64,000 nt of DNA from the NCBI GenBank assembly GCA_020832445.1, contig JAFIEO010000067.1:17417-81416 (forward strand), in the 5' to 3' direction. Source of the stretch: Paracoccaceae bacterium (lineage in GTDB: Bacteria > Pseudomonadota > Alphaproteobacteria > Rhodobacterales > Rhodobacteraceae). The position numbers and the translations under genes are program-made. The notes under the pieces are model-generated. The model was not told the origin of the DNA. It saw only the letters and a list, made by a program, of their open reading frames with translations, and did not search any database. Positions 29,012 to 37,735 of this stretch are shown piece by piece (the stretch's first letter is position 1; each line of letters starts with the position of its first letter).

Positions 29012-29673
29012 GACGCCCCCTTTTGCAATTGATAGCCCACGCCGCGCACTGTGCGAATAACCTGCGGCCCCAGTTTGGCGCGCAGCTTGTGGACATGCAC
29101 TTCCAATGCATTGCTTTCAACACCATCATGCCAACCATACAGCCGTTCTTCCAGCGTGGCGCGCGCGACAATCGCGCCGGGCCGGTCCATCAAGGCCGCA
29201 AGCAAGGCATATTCGCGCCGCGACAGTGTAATCTGTGTCTCCCCCCACCATGCGGTTTGTTGCGCAGGATCAAGCGACAGCGCGCCATAGCGCGCCAGCG
29301 GCTCCGCCCGCCCTTCGCCCCTGCGCCCGATGGCGCGCAACCGCGCGGCCAGTTCATCCAGATCAAACGGCTTGCCCAGATAGTCATCCGCCCCGCGATC
29401 CAGCCCGGCAATCCTGTCGGCCACAGCATCCAGCGCAGTCAGCAAGATCACTGGTATGTGATGGCCTGCCTTGCGCCAGCGGGCCAGCAAATCCAGCCCT
29501 GATTCGTCGGGCAACATCAAATCCAGCACCACTGCGGCAAATCCGCCTTGCTGAAATGCCAGATCGGCATCTGCGCAAGTTGTTGTAACTTCGGTGGAAA
29601 ATCCGTTCAGCAGCAATCCGGCGGCCAAGCCGTCAGCAAGGGTTTCATCATCTTCAACAATCAGGATACGCAT
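29008..29673 (-). CDS. OmpR/PhoB-family response regulator
   Basis: Response regulator of 221 residues. The receiver domain has acidic pair EDD at 7-9, phosphoacceptor Asp51 in VVLDLMLPD and Lys101 in YLGKPF. A C-terminal winged helix (about residues 125-220; LSRREYALLAALMDRPG, VHVHKLRAKLG) follows. It is first in the operon with the kinase and divergent from the dsbD-like gene by 90 bp, so that promoter is its most likely target. Confidence 0.9.
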   Translation of the reverse strand: MRILIVEDDETLADGLAAGLLLNGFSTEVTTTCADADLAFQQGGFAAVVLDLMLPDESGLDLLARWRKAGHHIPVILLTALDAVADRIAGLDRGADDYLGKPFDLDELAARLRAIGRRGEGRAEPLARYGALSLDPAQQTAWWGETQITLSRREYALLAALMDRPGAIVARATLEERLYGWHDGVESNALEVHVHKLRAKLGPQVIRTVRGVGYQLQKGAS

Positions 29674-29763
29674 ATATGATGCCTATAGGGGTTTTGCCGC
29701 ACTGGCCAGTGGTGCGGTGGGCGCCTTAAGCCTGCCTTAAGCTGGACCGCGTGAAAGGACAAA

Positions 29764-31557
29764 ATGATTAAACCTGCCCCCTCCTGCGTTCATATGCGCA
29801 TTGCCCGCCTTGTCATACCAGTGATCGCGCTGGTGATGCTTGCATCTGTTGCCGTGGCGCAGTCCATTCAGTGGTCCACGCCCGCAGGCGATGCGCCCCT
29901 GCCCGCTGATCAGGCATTTGTGCTGTATCATGAGGTGGCCGCTGACGGGCGCGTAACGCTGACATGGCAGGTGACGCCCGGATATTACCTGTATCAGGAC
30001 AAGTTGCAGGTGGACGCCCCCGATGGCCCCGTTGCACTTGACCTGCCACAGGCAGAGTTGACGGATGATCTGACATTCGGCACGGTCTATATCTACCGCG
30101 ATGATATAAGCATAGACCTGCCACCCGTGGCGGGCACGATTGCCGTGACATGGCAGGGCTGTCAGGATGGCGGGATCTGCTATGCCCCGCAAAGCCGGAC
30201 AATCAGCATTGATGCAGGCGGATCACCTGCCGCCACAACACCCCCTGTTGCGGACGGCACAGGCGCGCAACTTACGCTTGCGGGTAACACCGGCCTTGTG
30301 GACCGGCTGGGCGCGTATGGCGTGCCGGTTTTGTTGCTGGCGTTTTTCGGGTTCGGGCTGGCGCTGGCCTTCACCCCGTGCGTTTTGCCGATGGTGCCCA
30401 TCCTTGGCGGGTATCTGGCCCGCGACGGGGCCGCCATGACGCGCAGGCGCGGTTTTGCACTGTCTTCGTCCTATGTGCTGGCGATGGCGCTGGCTTTTGG
30501 TGCCTTGGGCCTTGCGGCGGCGGCCACGGGGCAGAACCTGCAAATGGTGCTGCAATCACCAGTGGTGTTGTCGGTTATAATTGCGCTGTTTGTGGTGCTG
30601 GCTGCGTCCATGTTCGGCATGTTTGAAATCAGCCTGCCTGCAAGCTGGACCGCGCGCTTGCAAGGCGCGGGTGCGGGGCGGCGCGGCACCGTAACAGGGG
30701 CGGCGGCGCTGGGGTTCACATCAGCGCTGGTGGTCGGGCCATGCGTGACCGCCCCGCTGGCGGCTGCACTTTTGTATATCGCGCAGACGGGCGACATGAT
30801 GCTGGGATCGGCTGCGTTGTTCGCGCTGGGGTTGGGCAAAGGAACGCCGCTGGTTGTTTTCGGCACATTGGGTCCGAAATACCTGCCACGTTCGGGGCCA
30901 TGGATGGTGCGGGTGAAACAGGCTTTCGGCTTTGTCTTTCTGGGGCTTGCGCTGTGGCTGGCCGACCGCATGGGCACAGGGCCTTGGGGTGTGGCCGGTT
31001 GGGGGCTTTTGTTTCTGGCGTTCAGTGTGTTTGTCTGGCGTGCGCTGCTGCGCGATGTTCAGAACCCGCGAAGCCGTGTCTGGGTGCGCGCAGTTGCAAT
31101 CGTGGCCCTGCTGCCCGCATTGGTGCTGGTGGTGGGCGCATCGCGCGGGGCCGATGACCCGCTGCGCCCCTTCCAGACAGGCCATGCCGATAAGGTCGCC
31201 GCGCTGGACTGGCAGGTGGTCAGTGACAAGCGCGGGCTGGATTCGGCACTGGGGCAGGCAGATGGCGCAAGTGTCATCTATCTGACTGCCGATTGGTGCG
31301 TGAGCTGCCGCACGATTGACAGGCGTGTCATGCCCGACCCTGATGTGGTGGCCGCGCTTGACCCGCTGACGCGCATCAAACTGGATCTCAGCACCTTTGA
31401 TGCGGCGGCGCAGGCGTTGTTGCAGGAACTGGGCGCGGCCGGTCCCCCCACGATGATTTTCCTGGATGACATGCTGCAAGAAGCGGGCGGCACCCGTCTG
31501 GTGGGCGAAACCCGCGCGGCCCCTGTCATCGCCTCCGCCGCGCAGGTGCAACCATGA
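29764..31557 (+). CDS. dsbD: DsbD/ScsB-like transmembrane thiol:disulfide interchange protein
   Basis: Membrane protein of 597 residues that carries electrons from cytoplasmic thioredoxin to the periplasm. Signal peptide up to about residue 33 (ASVAVAQ). N-terminal DsbD-alpha domain with Cys133 and Cys139 (QGCQDGGICY). CcdA-like membrane domain with Cys206 in FTPCVLPM and a second Cys in VGPCVTAPL. C-terminal thioredoxin-like domain with Cys512-Val-Ser-Cys515. The ATG has AAAGGA upstream. It overlaps the TlpA-like gene by 4 bp. The cluster resembles Scs (suppressor of copper sensitivity) gene sets; DsbD proper is the alternative name. Confidence 0.9.
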   Translation: MIKPAPSCVHMRIARLVIPVIALVMLASVAVAQSIQWSTPAGDAPLPADQAFVLYHEVAADGRVTLTWQVTPGYYLYQDKLQVDAPDGPVALDLPQAELTDDLTFGTVYIYRDDISIDLPPVAGTIAVTWQGCQDGGICYAPQSRTISIDAGGSPAATTPPVADGTGAQLTLAGNTGLVDRLGAYGVPVLLLAFFGFGLALAFTPCVLPMVPILGGYLARDGAAMTRRRGFALSSSYVLAMALAFGALGLAAAATGQNLQMVLQSPVVLSVIIALFVVLAASMFGMFEISLPASWTARLQGAGAGRRGTVTGAAALGFTSALVVGPCVTAPLAAALLYIAQTGDMMLGSAALFALGLGKGTPLVVFGTLGPKYLPRSGPWMVRVKQAFGFVFLGLALWLADRMGTGPWGVAGWGLLFLAFSVFVWRALLRDVQNPRSRVWVRAVAIVALLPALVLVVGASRGADDPLRPFQTGHADKVAALDWQVVSDKRGLDSALGQADGASVIYLTADWCVSCRTIDRRVMPDPDVVAALDPLTRIKLDLSTFDAAAQALLQELGAAGPPTMIFLDDMLQEAGGTRLVGETRAAPVIASAAQVQP

Positions 31558-32357
31558 CCGGCATTTCCCTTGGGCCGATTGTCCTGTCCGTGGACCGGTT
31601 TGCGTTTATCGCGGGCATCGCGGCCTTTCTGGTGCTGGTTGCCCTGATCCGGCGCTTTGGCCAGCCACCTGCCACACTGGACACATGGGCCACGCGCCTG
31701 CTGGTTCTGGGGCTGGTGGGCGGCAGGCTTGGCTATGTGGCGCTGCATCTGGACATATACGCGCAGTCGCCCTTGTCGGTGCTGGCCATCTGGCAGGGCG
31801 GGTTCAATGCGGCCGCTGGTTTTGGCGCGGTGGCAGCAGGGCTTGGCTGGATGGCGCTGCGCAGACAGGGACAGGCCGCAGGCGTGTTGCTGGGCGCTGT
31901 GATGGCGGCGGCACTGGTCTGGCAGGGCAGTCTTATGGCCTTTCCCGCGCCGCGCATGGATTTGCCGGATGTCACATTCACAGCCCTTGACGGGCCGGAT
32001 GTGACCCTTGGCCAGTCAGGGGGCAGGCCCGTGGTCATCAACCTGTGGGCGACATGGTGCCCGCCCTGCCGGCGCGAATTGCCCATGATGATGGAACTGG
32101 CTGAAAACACACCGGATGTTGACGTCATCTTCCTGAATCAGGGGGAATACGGCCCTGCCATACGCGCATATCTGCACGATGAAGGGCTGGCCACAGACCG
32201 CGTGGCACTTGATCCGGCGGCCACGGCAATGGCGCTGTTTGACACGCCCGGCCTGCCTGCAACCCTTTTCTTTTCATCATCGGGCCAAATGGAAGGCGTG
32301 CACTTGGGCGAAATATCCCGCGCCGCGTTCCGGTCCCAACTGCAAGCCCTGAGGTAG
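31554..32357 (+). CDS. TlpA-like thioredoxin fused to an N-terminal Lgt-like membrane domain
   Basis: Protein of 267 residues. Residues 1-130 hold about four hydrophobic segments in a pattern reminiscent of prolipoprotein diacylglyceryl transferase (LVGGRLGYV and QGGFNAAAGFGAVAAGLGW), but the part is too short for a complete enzyme. Residues about 136-267 are a periplasmic TlpA/AlkyI hydroperoxide-reductase-type thioredoxin with WATWCPPCRREL (Cys169, Cys172) and cis-Pro in TPGLPATLFF. It is coupled to the dsbD-like gene, which probably reduces it. The likely job is delivery of electrons to periplasmic thiols. Confidence 0.85.
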   Translation: MTGISLGPIVLSVDRFAFIAGIAAFLVLVALIRRFGQPPATLDTWATRLLVLGLVGGRLGYVALHLDIYAQSPLSVLAIWQGGFNAAAGFGAVAAGLGWMALRRQGQAAGVLLGAVMAAALVWQGSLMAFPAPRMDLPDVTFTALDGPDVTLGQSGGRPVVINLWATWCPPCRRELPMMMELAENTPDVDVIFLNQGEYGPAIRAYLHDEGLATDRVALDPAATAMALFDTPGLPATLFFSSSGQMEGVHLGEISRAAFRSQLQALR

Positions 32358-32360
32358 CAC

Positions 32361-33173
32361 ATGAAAATTGCACATCTGGTGTCCGGCCTGTTTCTGGCCG
32401 GGCTTGTTGGCGCGTGCGCGCCCATCCCTTCGCAACAACACGCGGCCCCCGACGCCCCCGCCCCCGAACCGCTACCGCCCGAAGTGCTGCAAATGTATGC
32501 TGGTATGCACGATGGCGATGTCTGGATTGATGCGGTGGAACCGCGCCACCTGTCCATGGACACCATCCGGCAGGAAGTGGATTACTGGACTGACGAACGC
32601 CCCGGCACCATCATCGTGGACCCGTGGGATCGCTATTTGTATCTGGTTATGGCCGGGAACCGCGCCATGCGCTACACCGTCGGCGTAGGCGAGGCGGGCC
32701 GCGACTTTTCCGGCGATGCGATTATTCCTTATGGTCGGGAATGGCCGCGCTGGACACCCACCCCGAACATGCTGCGCGAAGACCCCGAAACCTATGCCCC
32801 CCATCGCAGTGGCATGAAGGGCGGGACTGAAAACCCGCTTGGTGCGCGGGCGCTGTATCTGCATCGCGGTGGCAAGGACACGCTGTATCGCATTCACGGC
32901 ACGCCCTATCCCTGGTCCATTGGCGAGGCAAGCTCGTCCGGGTGCATCCGAATGTTCCAGCAAGATGTCATCGACCTGTATGACCGCGTTGAAAAAGGGC
33001 GCACCCGCGTGACCGTACTGCGCGAAGATCAGGCCGGTCAGGGCACATATCCCCCCGGCACCGCGCGCGACCACAACAACGCAGCCCCCATCCCCATGGC
33101 CGAGGCGCAAACCTTGCAGCGTATGGCCGATGATGACGGGCTGACACTGGACATGCTGCTGGGCGGCAGTTGA
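32361..33173 (+). CDS. L,D-transpeptidase, YkuD family lipoprotein
   Basis: Protein of 270 residues with a lipoprotein-type signal (lipobox around VGAC19) and a YkuD catalytic domain at about residues 82-225. The catalytic block is HGTPYPWS (His179) and SSGCIRM (Ser193, Gly194, Cys195, Arg197). It forms 3-3 cross-links in peptidoglycan or anchors proteins to it. The active cysteine must be kept reduced, which suits its place inside a periplasmic thiol-reduction cluster. It starts 3 bp after the TlpA-like gene. Confidence 0.9.
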   Translation: MKIAHLVSGLFLAGLVGACAPIPSQQHAAPDAPAPEPLPPEVLQMYAGMHDGDVWIDAVEPRHLSMDTIRQEVDYWTDERPGTIIVDPWDRYLYLVMAGNRAMRYTVGVGEAGRDFSGDAIIPYGREWPRWTPTPNMLREDPETYAPHRSGMKGGTENPLGARALYLHRGGKDTLYRIHGTPYPWSIGEASSSGCIRMFQQDVIDLYDRVEKGRTRVTVLREDQAGQGTYPPGTARDHNNAAPIPMAEAQTLQRMADDDGLTLDMLLGGS

Positions 33174-33201
33174 CACACAGACACCAAGCAAAGGAATTCC
33201 C

Positions 33202-33810
33202 ATGCTGACAAGACGTTTTTTCACCCAAGGGCTGGGCGTGCTGGTTGCATCGCAGGCGCTGGCATTCGGCACTCAGGCTGAAAACGGGCCAAGCATTGAA
33301 GATGTGCTGTTTGACCCTGACCAGCCGGTGCTGGGCAACCCCGATGGTGACCTGAGCATCGTTGAATATTTCGACTATCAATGCCCGTTTTGCAAACGCA
33401 ACCATCCTGACCTGATGCGCGCGGTGGAACGTGATGGAAATATTCGCCTGCTGATGAAGGACTGGCCGATTTTCGGGGGCACTTCTACGCGCGCGGCGCA
33501 GCTTGCGCTTGGGGGGCTTGCGGATGGCAGTTATGCCCGTGCGCATGCGGCCCTGATGGCAACACAAGGCCGGTTGAGTGACAGTGACATCGACACTGCC
33601 CTGACGGATGCGGGCTTGTCGGTGGACATCTTGCAGGCAGGCTACCGATCGCTGCGCGACCGGCTGGACGGGCTTATGGTGCGCAATGGCAGGCAAGCGG
33701 CGGCTTTCGGGCTGTCGGGGACGCCTGCGTTCATCATTGGCACCGTCATTTATCCCGGTGCACTGAATGCCGATGATCTGGATGCCGCTATCCGGCGGGC
33801 GCGGGGCTGA
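33202..33810 (+). CDS. DsbA-family thioredoxin-like protein, probable Tat substrate
   Basis: Periplasmic thioredoxin-fold protein of 202 residues. The signal begins MLTRRFFTQ, a twin-arginine motif, followed by GLGVLVASQALAFG. The active site is Cys61-Pro-Phe-Cys64 in YQCPFCKRN with cis-Pro in GTPAFIIG, as in DsbA/ScsC/Com1-type proteins. It ends the redox operon and probably works with the DsbD-like protein as an isomerase or oxidase. A 28-bp gap with AAAGGAA separates it from the transpeptidase gene. Confidence 0.88.
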   Translation: MLTRRFFTQGLGVLVASQALAFGTQAENGPSIEDVLFDPDQPVLGNPDGDLSIVEYFDYQCPFCKRNHPDLMRAVERDGNIRLLMKDWPIFGGTSTRAAQLALGGLADGSYARAHAALMATQGRLSDSDIDTALTDAGLSVDILQAGYRSLRDRLDGLMVRNGRQAAAFGLSGTPAFIIGTVIYPGALNADDLDAAIRRARG

Positions 33811-33818
33811 CGCTTGGT

Positions 33819-33846
33819 GCCAGCAGAAAACCGGTTCTCTGCTGGC
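33819..33846. terminator. Bidirectional terminator-like hairpin
   Basis: Perfect 9-bp stem GCCAGCAGA (33819-33827) with TCTGCTGGC (33838-33846); the loop contains the palindrome AACCGGTT, which can extend the stem. It lies between the convergent ends of the DsbA-like and SDR genes. Confidence 0.7.
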
Positions 33847-33865
33847 CCTGTGCCTGAACCGCAGG

Positions 33866-34624
33866 TCACTGTGTCGCGCGCAGGGCAGGCAAGCCCACGC
33901 CCACAGCATCAAACCCGCCATCAGCCGCAATTGTCTGGCCGGTTACATAGCTGGCCTTGTCCGAGCACAGGAATGTAATCACCTCGGCAATCTCGGTCTC
34001 GCGCCCGTAGCGGTTCAGCGGGATCGCATCATGATAGGCCGCGCGTATTTCGGGCGAATGCACCGCGAGCGCCAGTTTCGTGTCCACAGGCCCCGGTGCC
34101 ACGCAATTGGCGCGGATGCCCCATTCGCCCAGTTCTGCCGCCTGTTGCATGGTCAGGTGAATGACCGCCGCCTTGGATGTGCCATAGGCCACGCGCAAGG
34201 TGCTGGCGCGCAGCCCTGAAATGGACGCAATGTTCACAATCGCGCCGCCCTGTTTTTTCAGATGCGGAATGACCGCTTGCGATGTCAGGAAAACCCCGTC
34301 CAGATTGGTCGCCATCACCTGCCGCCAGATGGCCAGATCAGTGTCTTGCAATGGCCGGAAATCCGCAACGCCCGCGTTATTGACCAGCGCATCAATGCGC
34401 CCGAAGCGCGCCAGAACCTGCGTGACCATTGCATTAACCTGACCTGGCAGGGACACATCGCAGTCAAACGCCTGCGCGCCATCACAGCCCTGCGCGGCGT
34501 CATGCAGCGCAGGCGCATCGCGGTCAATCATCGCCACATGCCAGCCCTGCGCCAGAAACAGGCGCGTGGTGGCCAGCCCTATACCGCGCGCCGCACCCGT
34601 TACGATTGCTGTTTTCACAGTCAT
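33866..34624 (-). CDS. Short-chain dehydrogenase/reductase (SDR)
   Basis: NAD(P)-dependent oxidoreductase of 252 residues. Cofactor motif TGAARGIG at about residues 10-17, NNAG at about 85-88, catalytic Ser in ASISG and YGTSK, and C-terminal GQTIAADGG are all present (classical SDR). It is the last gene of the TRAP transporter operon (36 bp after dctM), so it likely oxidises or reduces the transported acid or its CoA pathway intermediate. The substrate is not identifiable from sequence. Confidence 0.88.
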   Translation of the reverse strand: MTVKTAIVTGAARGIGLATTRLFLAQGWHVAMIDRDAPALHDAAQGCDGAQAFDCDVSLPGQVNAMVTQVLARFGRIDALVNNAGVADFRPLQDTDLAIWRQVMATNLDGVFLTSQAVIPHLKKQGGAIVNIASISGLRASTLRVAYGTSKAAVIHLTMQQAAELGEWGIRANCVAPGPVDTKLALAVHSPEIRAAYHDAIPLNRYGRETEIAEVITFLCSDKASYVTGQTIAADGGFDAVGVGLPALRATQ

Positions 34625-34660
34625 TCAACTTGCCTTTCTCTATCGGATTTTGCCCTGCGG

Positions 34661-35995
34661 CTATCGCAGCCAGTGCAGCAGGATTTGCGACATGGATGGC
34701 ACTGCCGCCACAATCGCAATCCCCACAAGTGACGCCAGCAGGAAGGGCATTGTGCCGCGTGCAACCTGTTCAATCTTCATACGCGTGACATTGGCCGCCA
34801 CATACAGGTTTATGCCCACAGGCGGGGTGATCAGCCCGATGGCCAGATTGACCATGACCAGCACCCCGAACCACACCGGGTCCCATCCCATTTCCCGCGC
34901 AACCGGCAAGAAGATGGGCAGCGCAATGAACATCACAGTCACCGGGTCCATGAACATACCGGCAATCAGCAGGATCACCATGATCACCAGCAAAATGACC
35001 CATTCATTCTGGCTAAGCCCCAAAAGCGCGCCGGAATAGCTGCGCACCAGATCATCGACTGTCACCACCCAGCCAAACAGGCTGGCATAGGCCACAATCA
35101 GCATCACCACCGCAGACGACGCGGCCGCTGTGCCCAAGGCATCGTATAAATTGCGCAGGCTTAATGTGCGGTAGGCCAGCGCGCCCACGGCCAGCGCATA
35201 GACAGTGGCTACCAGCGCGGCCTCGGTCGGGGTGAAAATGCCGGAATAGATACCCCCCAGAATGACCACAGGTGTCATCAGGCCCCAGAAACTATCACGA
35301 AAACTTAGCCACAAGCGGCGCCCGCGCGGCGCATCCGCATAGGGTTCTGGCATCAGCGCGGCAAGGCTGGGGCTTGTCTTGGGCGCTGTGCGCCGCCGCG
35401 CGAAGGGCAGCACCGCAACCATGGTCAGCGCCATGAATATGCCCGGAATAATGGCGGCAATGAACAACCGCGAGATCGAGGTTTCCGCGATCACCCCGTA
35501 AATCACCAACCCGATGGATGGCGGTATCACAATGGAAAACGCAGCCCCCGTGCACACCAGCCCCGCAGCAAACGCGCGGTCATATCCATCTTCTTCCATA
35601 CCTTTGATGATCATGGGGCCGATCGCTGCAACCGATGCGGGGCCGGACCCGCTGACCGCACCCCAGAACAGGCACACCACCGTGCCCACAACCCCCATGC
35701 CACCGGGCAGCCCGCCCACCGCCACGCGGAAAAACCGGATCATACGTTCGGCAATCCCCAGGCTTCCCATCAGCGTGCCCGCCAGAATGAAGAACGGAAT
35801 CGCCAGAAGTGAAAACTTGGTAATACCCGTGGCAATCAGATCGCCCGCAAGTTCCAGCCCGAACCCGATTTTCCACATGGCATACATGGCCGACAGCCCC
35901 AGCGCAAAGGCCACAGGCAGGCGCAAGGCCATCAGCACAAAGAAGATAATTATCATCTGTGTGCCTGCGGATGATATGCCAAGCAGTTCAAACAT
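34661..35995 (-). CDS. dctM: TRAP transporter large permease (DctM type)
   Basis: Inner-membrane protein of about 444 residues with 12 or so hydrophobic segments. Conserved DctM features include ALRLPVAFALGLSAM at the start, SGSGPASVAAIGPMIIKGM and ITPPVGINLYVAANV near the end. I chose ATG 35993-35995 (MFELLGIS), which overlaps the dctQ 3' end by 8 bp. It forms the Na+-driven transport channel with the DctQ and DctP proteins upstream. Confidence 0.93.
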   Translation of the reverse strand: MFELLGISSAGTQMIIIFFVLMALRLPVAFALGLSAMYAMWKIGFGLELAGDLIATGITKFSLLAIPFFILAGTLMGSLGIAERMIRFFRVAVGGLPGGMGVVGTVVCLFWGAVSGSGPASVAAIGPMIIKGMEEDGYDRAFAAGLVCTGAAFSIVIPPSIGLVIYGVIAETSISRLFIAAIIPGIFMALTMVAVLPFARRRTAPKTSPSLAALMPEPYADAPRGRRLWLSFRDSFWGLMTPVVILGGIYSGIFTPTEAALVATVYALAVGALAYRTLSLRNLYDALGTAAASSAVVMLIVAYASLFGWVVTVDDLVRSYSGALLGLSQNEWVILLVIMVILLIAGMFMDPVTVMFIALPIFLPVAREMGWDPVWFGVLVMVNLAIGLITPPVGINLYVAANVTRMKIEQVARGTMPFLLASLVGIAIVAAVPSMSQILLHWLR

Positions 35996-36482
35996 CGTGC
36001 ATGCCCAAGCTGTCCTTGCCGCGCAAAACATCCCATGCGTGCTGCAAATACCGTAAAATGATCAACCCGAACCCGAACGGCAATGCGGCCTGATAATACC
36101 ATGCCGGGAGTCCTAGCGCATAAGACCGCATGCCGACGCGTTTGATATTCATCATCGCGTCCCATGAAAACCATGCCGACAGCGCCAGCAACCCCACCGA
36201 CAGCAGCACCGACAGCAAAAAGACCGGCACCCAGAACGGGCGCGGCAACAGGTCATGCACCAGTGTCACGGCCAGATGTTCGCCCCTGCGCGCGGCAAGG
36301 GCTGCGCCGAAAATGGTCAGCAACAAAAAACCGTTGACCAGCAATTCCTCGCTGGCGGCAAAAGACAGATTGGTGCCATAGCGCACGACAACATTGGCAA
36401 ACCCCAACAATGTCATGCCCAGAAACAGGATTGCGCAGATGATTTTTTCAGCGTCGCGCAAAAGGAAACGTATCATCTGCAT
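35988..36482 (-). CDS. dctQ: TRAP transporter small permease (DctQ type)
   Basis: Four-helix membrane subunit of 164 residues. Family features include FANVVVRYGTN and the EELLVNGFLLL segment. It lies between the binding-protein gene and dctM. It is separated from dctP by a 57-bp gap that contains a perfect hairpin, and it overlaps dctM by 8 bp. Confidence 0.9.
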   Translation of the reverse strand: MQMIRFLLRDAEKIICAILFLGMTLLGFANVVVRYGTNLSFAASEELLVNGFLLLTIFGAALAARRGEHLAVTLVHDLLPRPFWVPVFLLSVLLSVGLLALSAWFSWDAMMNIKRVGMRSYALGLPAWYYQAALPFGFGLIILRYLQHAWDVLRGKDSLGMHDV

Positions 36483-36499
36483 TGTCCCGCAATTAGTTA

Positions 36500-36527
36500 T
36501 CCCATGGCCCGATACAGGGCCATGGGA
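36500..36527 (-). other. Intercistronic hairpin between dctP and dctQ
   Basis: Perfect 11-bp stem: TCCCATGGCCC (36500-36510) with GGGCCATGGGA (36517-36527), 6-base loop. It starts 12 bases after the dctP stop. No U-tract follows on the transcribed strand. Same position and likely role as the hairpins after chvE, the 5893 gene and xylF. Confidence 0.8.
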
Positions 36528-36539
36528 CAGATTTAAACC

Positions 36540-37544
36540 TTAGTTTGCAGCGGCAATCGCGTCCTGAAATGCGCCTACAATTTCCGGCCCTACACGTTCG
36601 GCCCATTGATCGAATGCGGGCTGTGTGGCGGTGCGGAACGCATCCAGTTCTTCTACGCTGGGTTCATAGACTTCCATGCCCTGCTCGCGCAGGAATTCGA
36701 TCCCTTGCGCCGTGCCTTCGCGGGTGATTTCGCGCTGATAGGCCATGGCTTCCTGTGCGGTTTCACGCAGGATTGTCTGCATGTCGGCATCATAGCTGTC
36801 CCATTTCGCCTTGGAAATGCCAAGGAAGATAGGGTCATAGGAATAATGCCACGCGGTCAGGTATTTCTGCACCTCATAGACCTGCTGGGGAATGATCACC
36901 GCGCCAATCGGGTTTTCCTGACCATCGACAACACCCTGTTGCAGCGCCGACATGGTTTCGCCCCACTGCATTTGCTGCGGGTTTGCGCCCAATGCATTCA
37001 TCACGTCAATATACATCGGCCCTGCCACGCGCATGTTCAGACCGCGCAGGTCTTCTGGGCTGCGGATGGGACGGACATTGTTGGTCACTTCGCGGAAACC
37101 GTTTTCGCCCCATGCCAGCACCACAATGCCCTTGTCCAGCAAGATGTCAGACAGCATTTCGCCGGGCGCGCCTTGCGTGGTGGCGTCCACCTGCTCATAG
37201 CTGGAATACAGATACGGCAGTGAGAAGACGGCCATTTCCGGCACTAGGGGCGTCACGTTGATGGCCGATGTTACCACCAGATCCAGCGCGCCACGCCCGA
37301 CCATTTCGGCCTGACGCATCTGGTCGCCCCCCGAAAGCTGGGCATTGGGGAAAACCCGCACATCCAGCGCGCCATCAGTGCGTTCAGCCAGCAATTCGCC
37401 GAATTTTTCTGCGCCCTGCTGCCATGTTGTCGTGTCGCCGGTATTGTGTGACAGGCGCAGGGTTTCCGCGCCCGCCGCGCCAAGGCCAAGCATGCCGACC
37501 AATGCGGCAGCAAGTGCTGTCCCGCTTACGCGTGCAAATGTCAT
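36540..37544 (-). CDS. dctP: TRAP transporter periplasmic binding protein (DctP type)
   Basis: Periplasmic C4-dicarboxylate-type binding protein of about 334 residues. ATG 37542-37544 has a strong GAGGAGGAG ribosome site and opens the signal peptide MTFARVSGTALAAALVGMLG with cleavage after AGA. Mature start ETLRLSHNTGD and the Arg-containing LRGLNMRVAGPMY block are family hallmarks; the Arg binds the carboxylate of the ligand. The ligand is unknown. The neighbouring CoA ligase and thiolase suggest an organic acid. Confidence 0.9.
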   Translation of the reverse strand: MTFARVSGTALAAALVGMLGLGAAGAETLRLSHNTGDTTTWQQGAEKFGELLAERTDGALDVRVFPNAQLSGGDQMRQAEMVGRGALDLVVTSAINVTPLVPEMAVFSLPYLYSSYEQVDATTQGAPGEMLSDILLDKGIVVLAWGENGFREVTNNVRPIRSPEDLRGLNMRVAGPMYIDVMNALGANPQQMQWGETMSALQQGVVDGQENPIGAVIIPQQVYEVQKYLTAWHYSYDPIFLGISKAKWDSYDADMQTILRETAQEAMAYQREITREGTAQGIEFLREQGMEVYEPSVEELDAFRTATQPAFDQWAERVGPEIVGAFQDAIAAAN

Positions 37545-37639
37545 GTTCTCCTCCTCTTGGTGTCCAGCGGTCTGCGCCATGACGGTGCACAGACCGAACC
37601 CTGAATAACGTTCATATAGTGGACCGTTCATTTTCATGA

Positions 37640-37658
37640 TTGCAAGAAAAACTTGCAA
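37640..37658. promoter_or_regulatory. Inverted repeat in the dctP-iclR divergent region (1)
   Basis: TTGCAAG (37640-37646) and CTTGCAA (37652-37658) flank AAAAA. It is a candidate operator or promoter-proximal element in the 191-bp divergent region. Assignment to the IclR-family regulator is inferred from position only. Confidence 0.5.
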
Positions 37659-37679
37659 CCTTGATCAGAAAAAATAACA

Positions 37680-37700
37680 ATACCCGAAACGGACGGGTAT
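37680..37700. promoter_or_regulatory. Inverted repeat in the dctP-iclR divergent region (2)
   Basis: ATACCCG (37680-37686) and CGGGTAT (37694-37700), perfect 7-bp arms around a 7-base spacer, 36 bp before the IclR start. Candidate operator, possibly for autoregulation. Confidence 0.5.
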
Positions 37701-37735
37701 CTACTGCGGTGTGTCCGCAATCACAGGTTCATATT

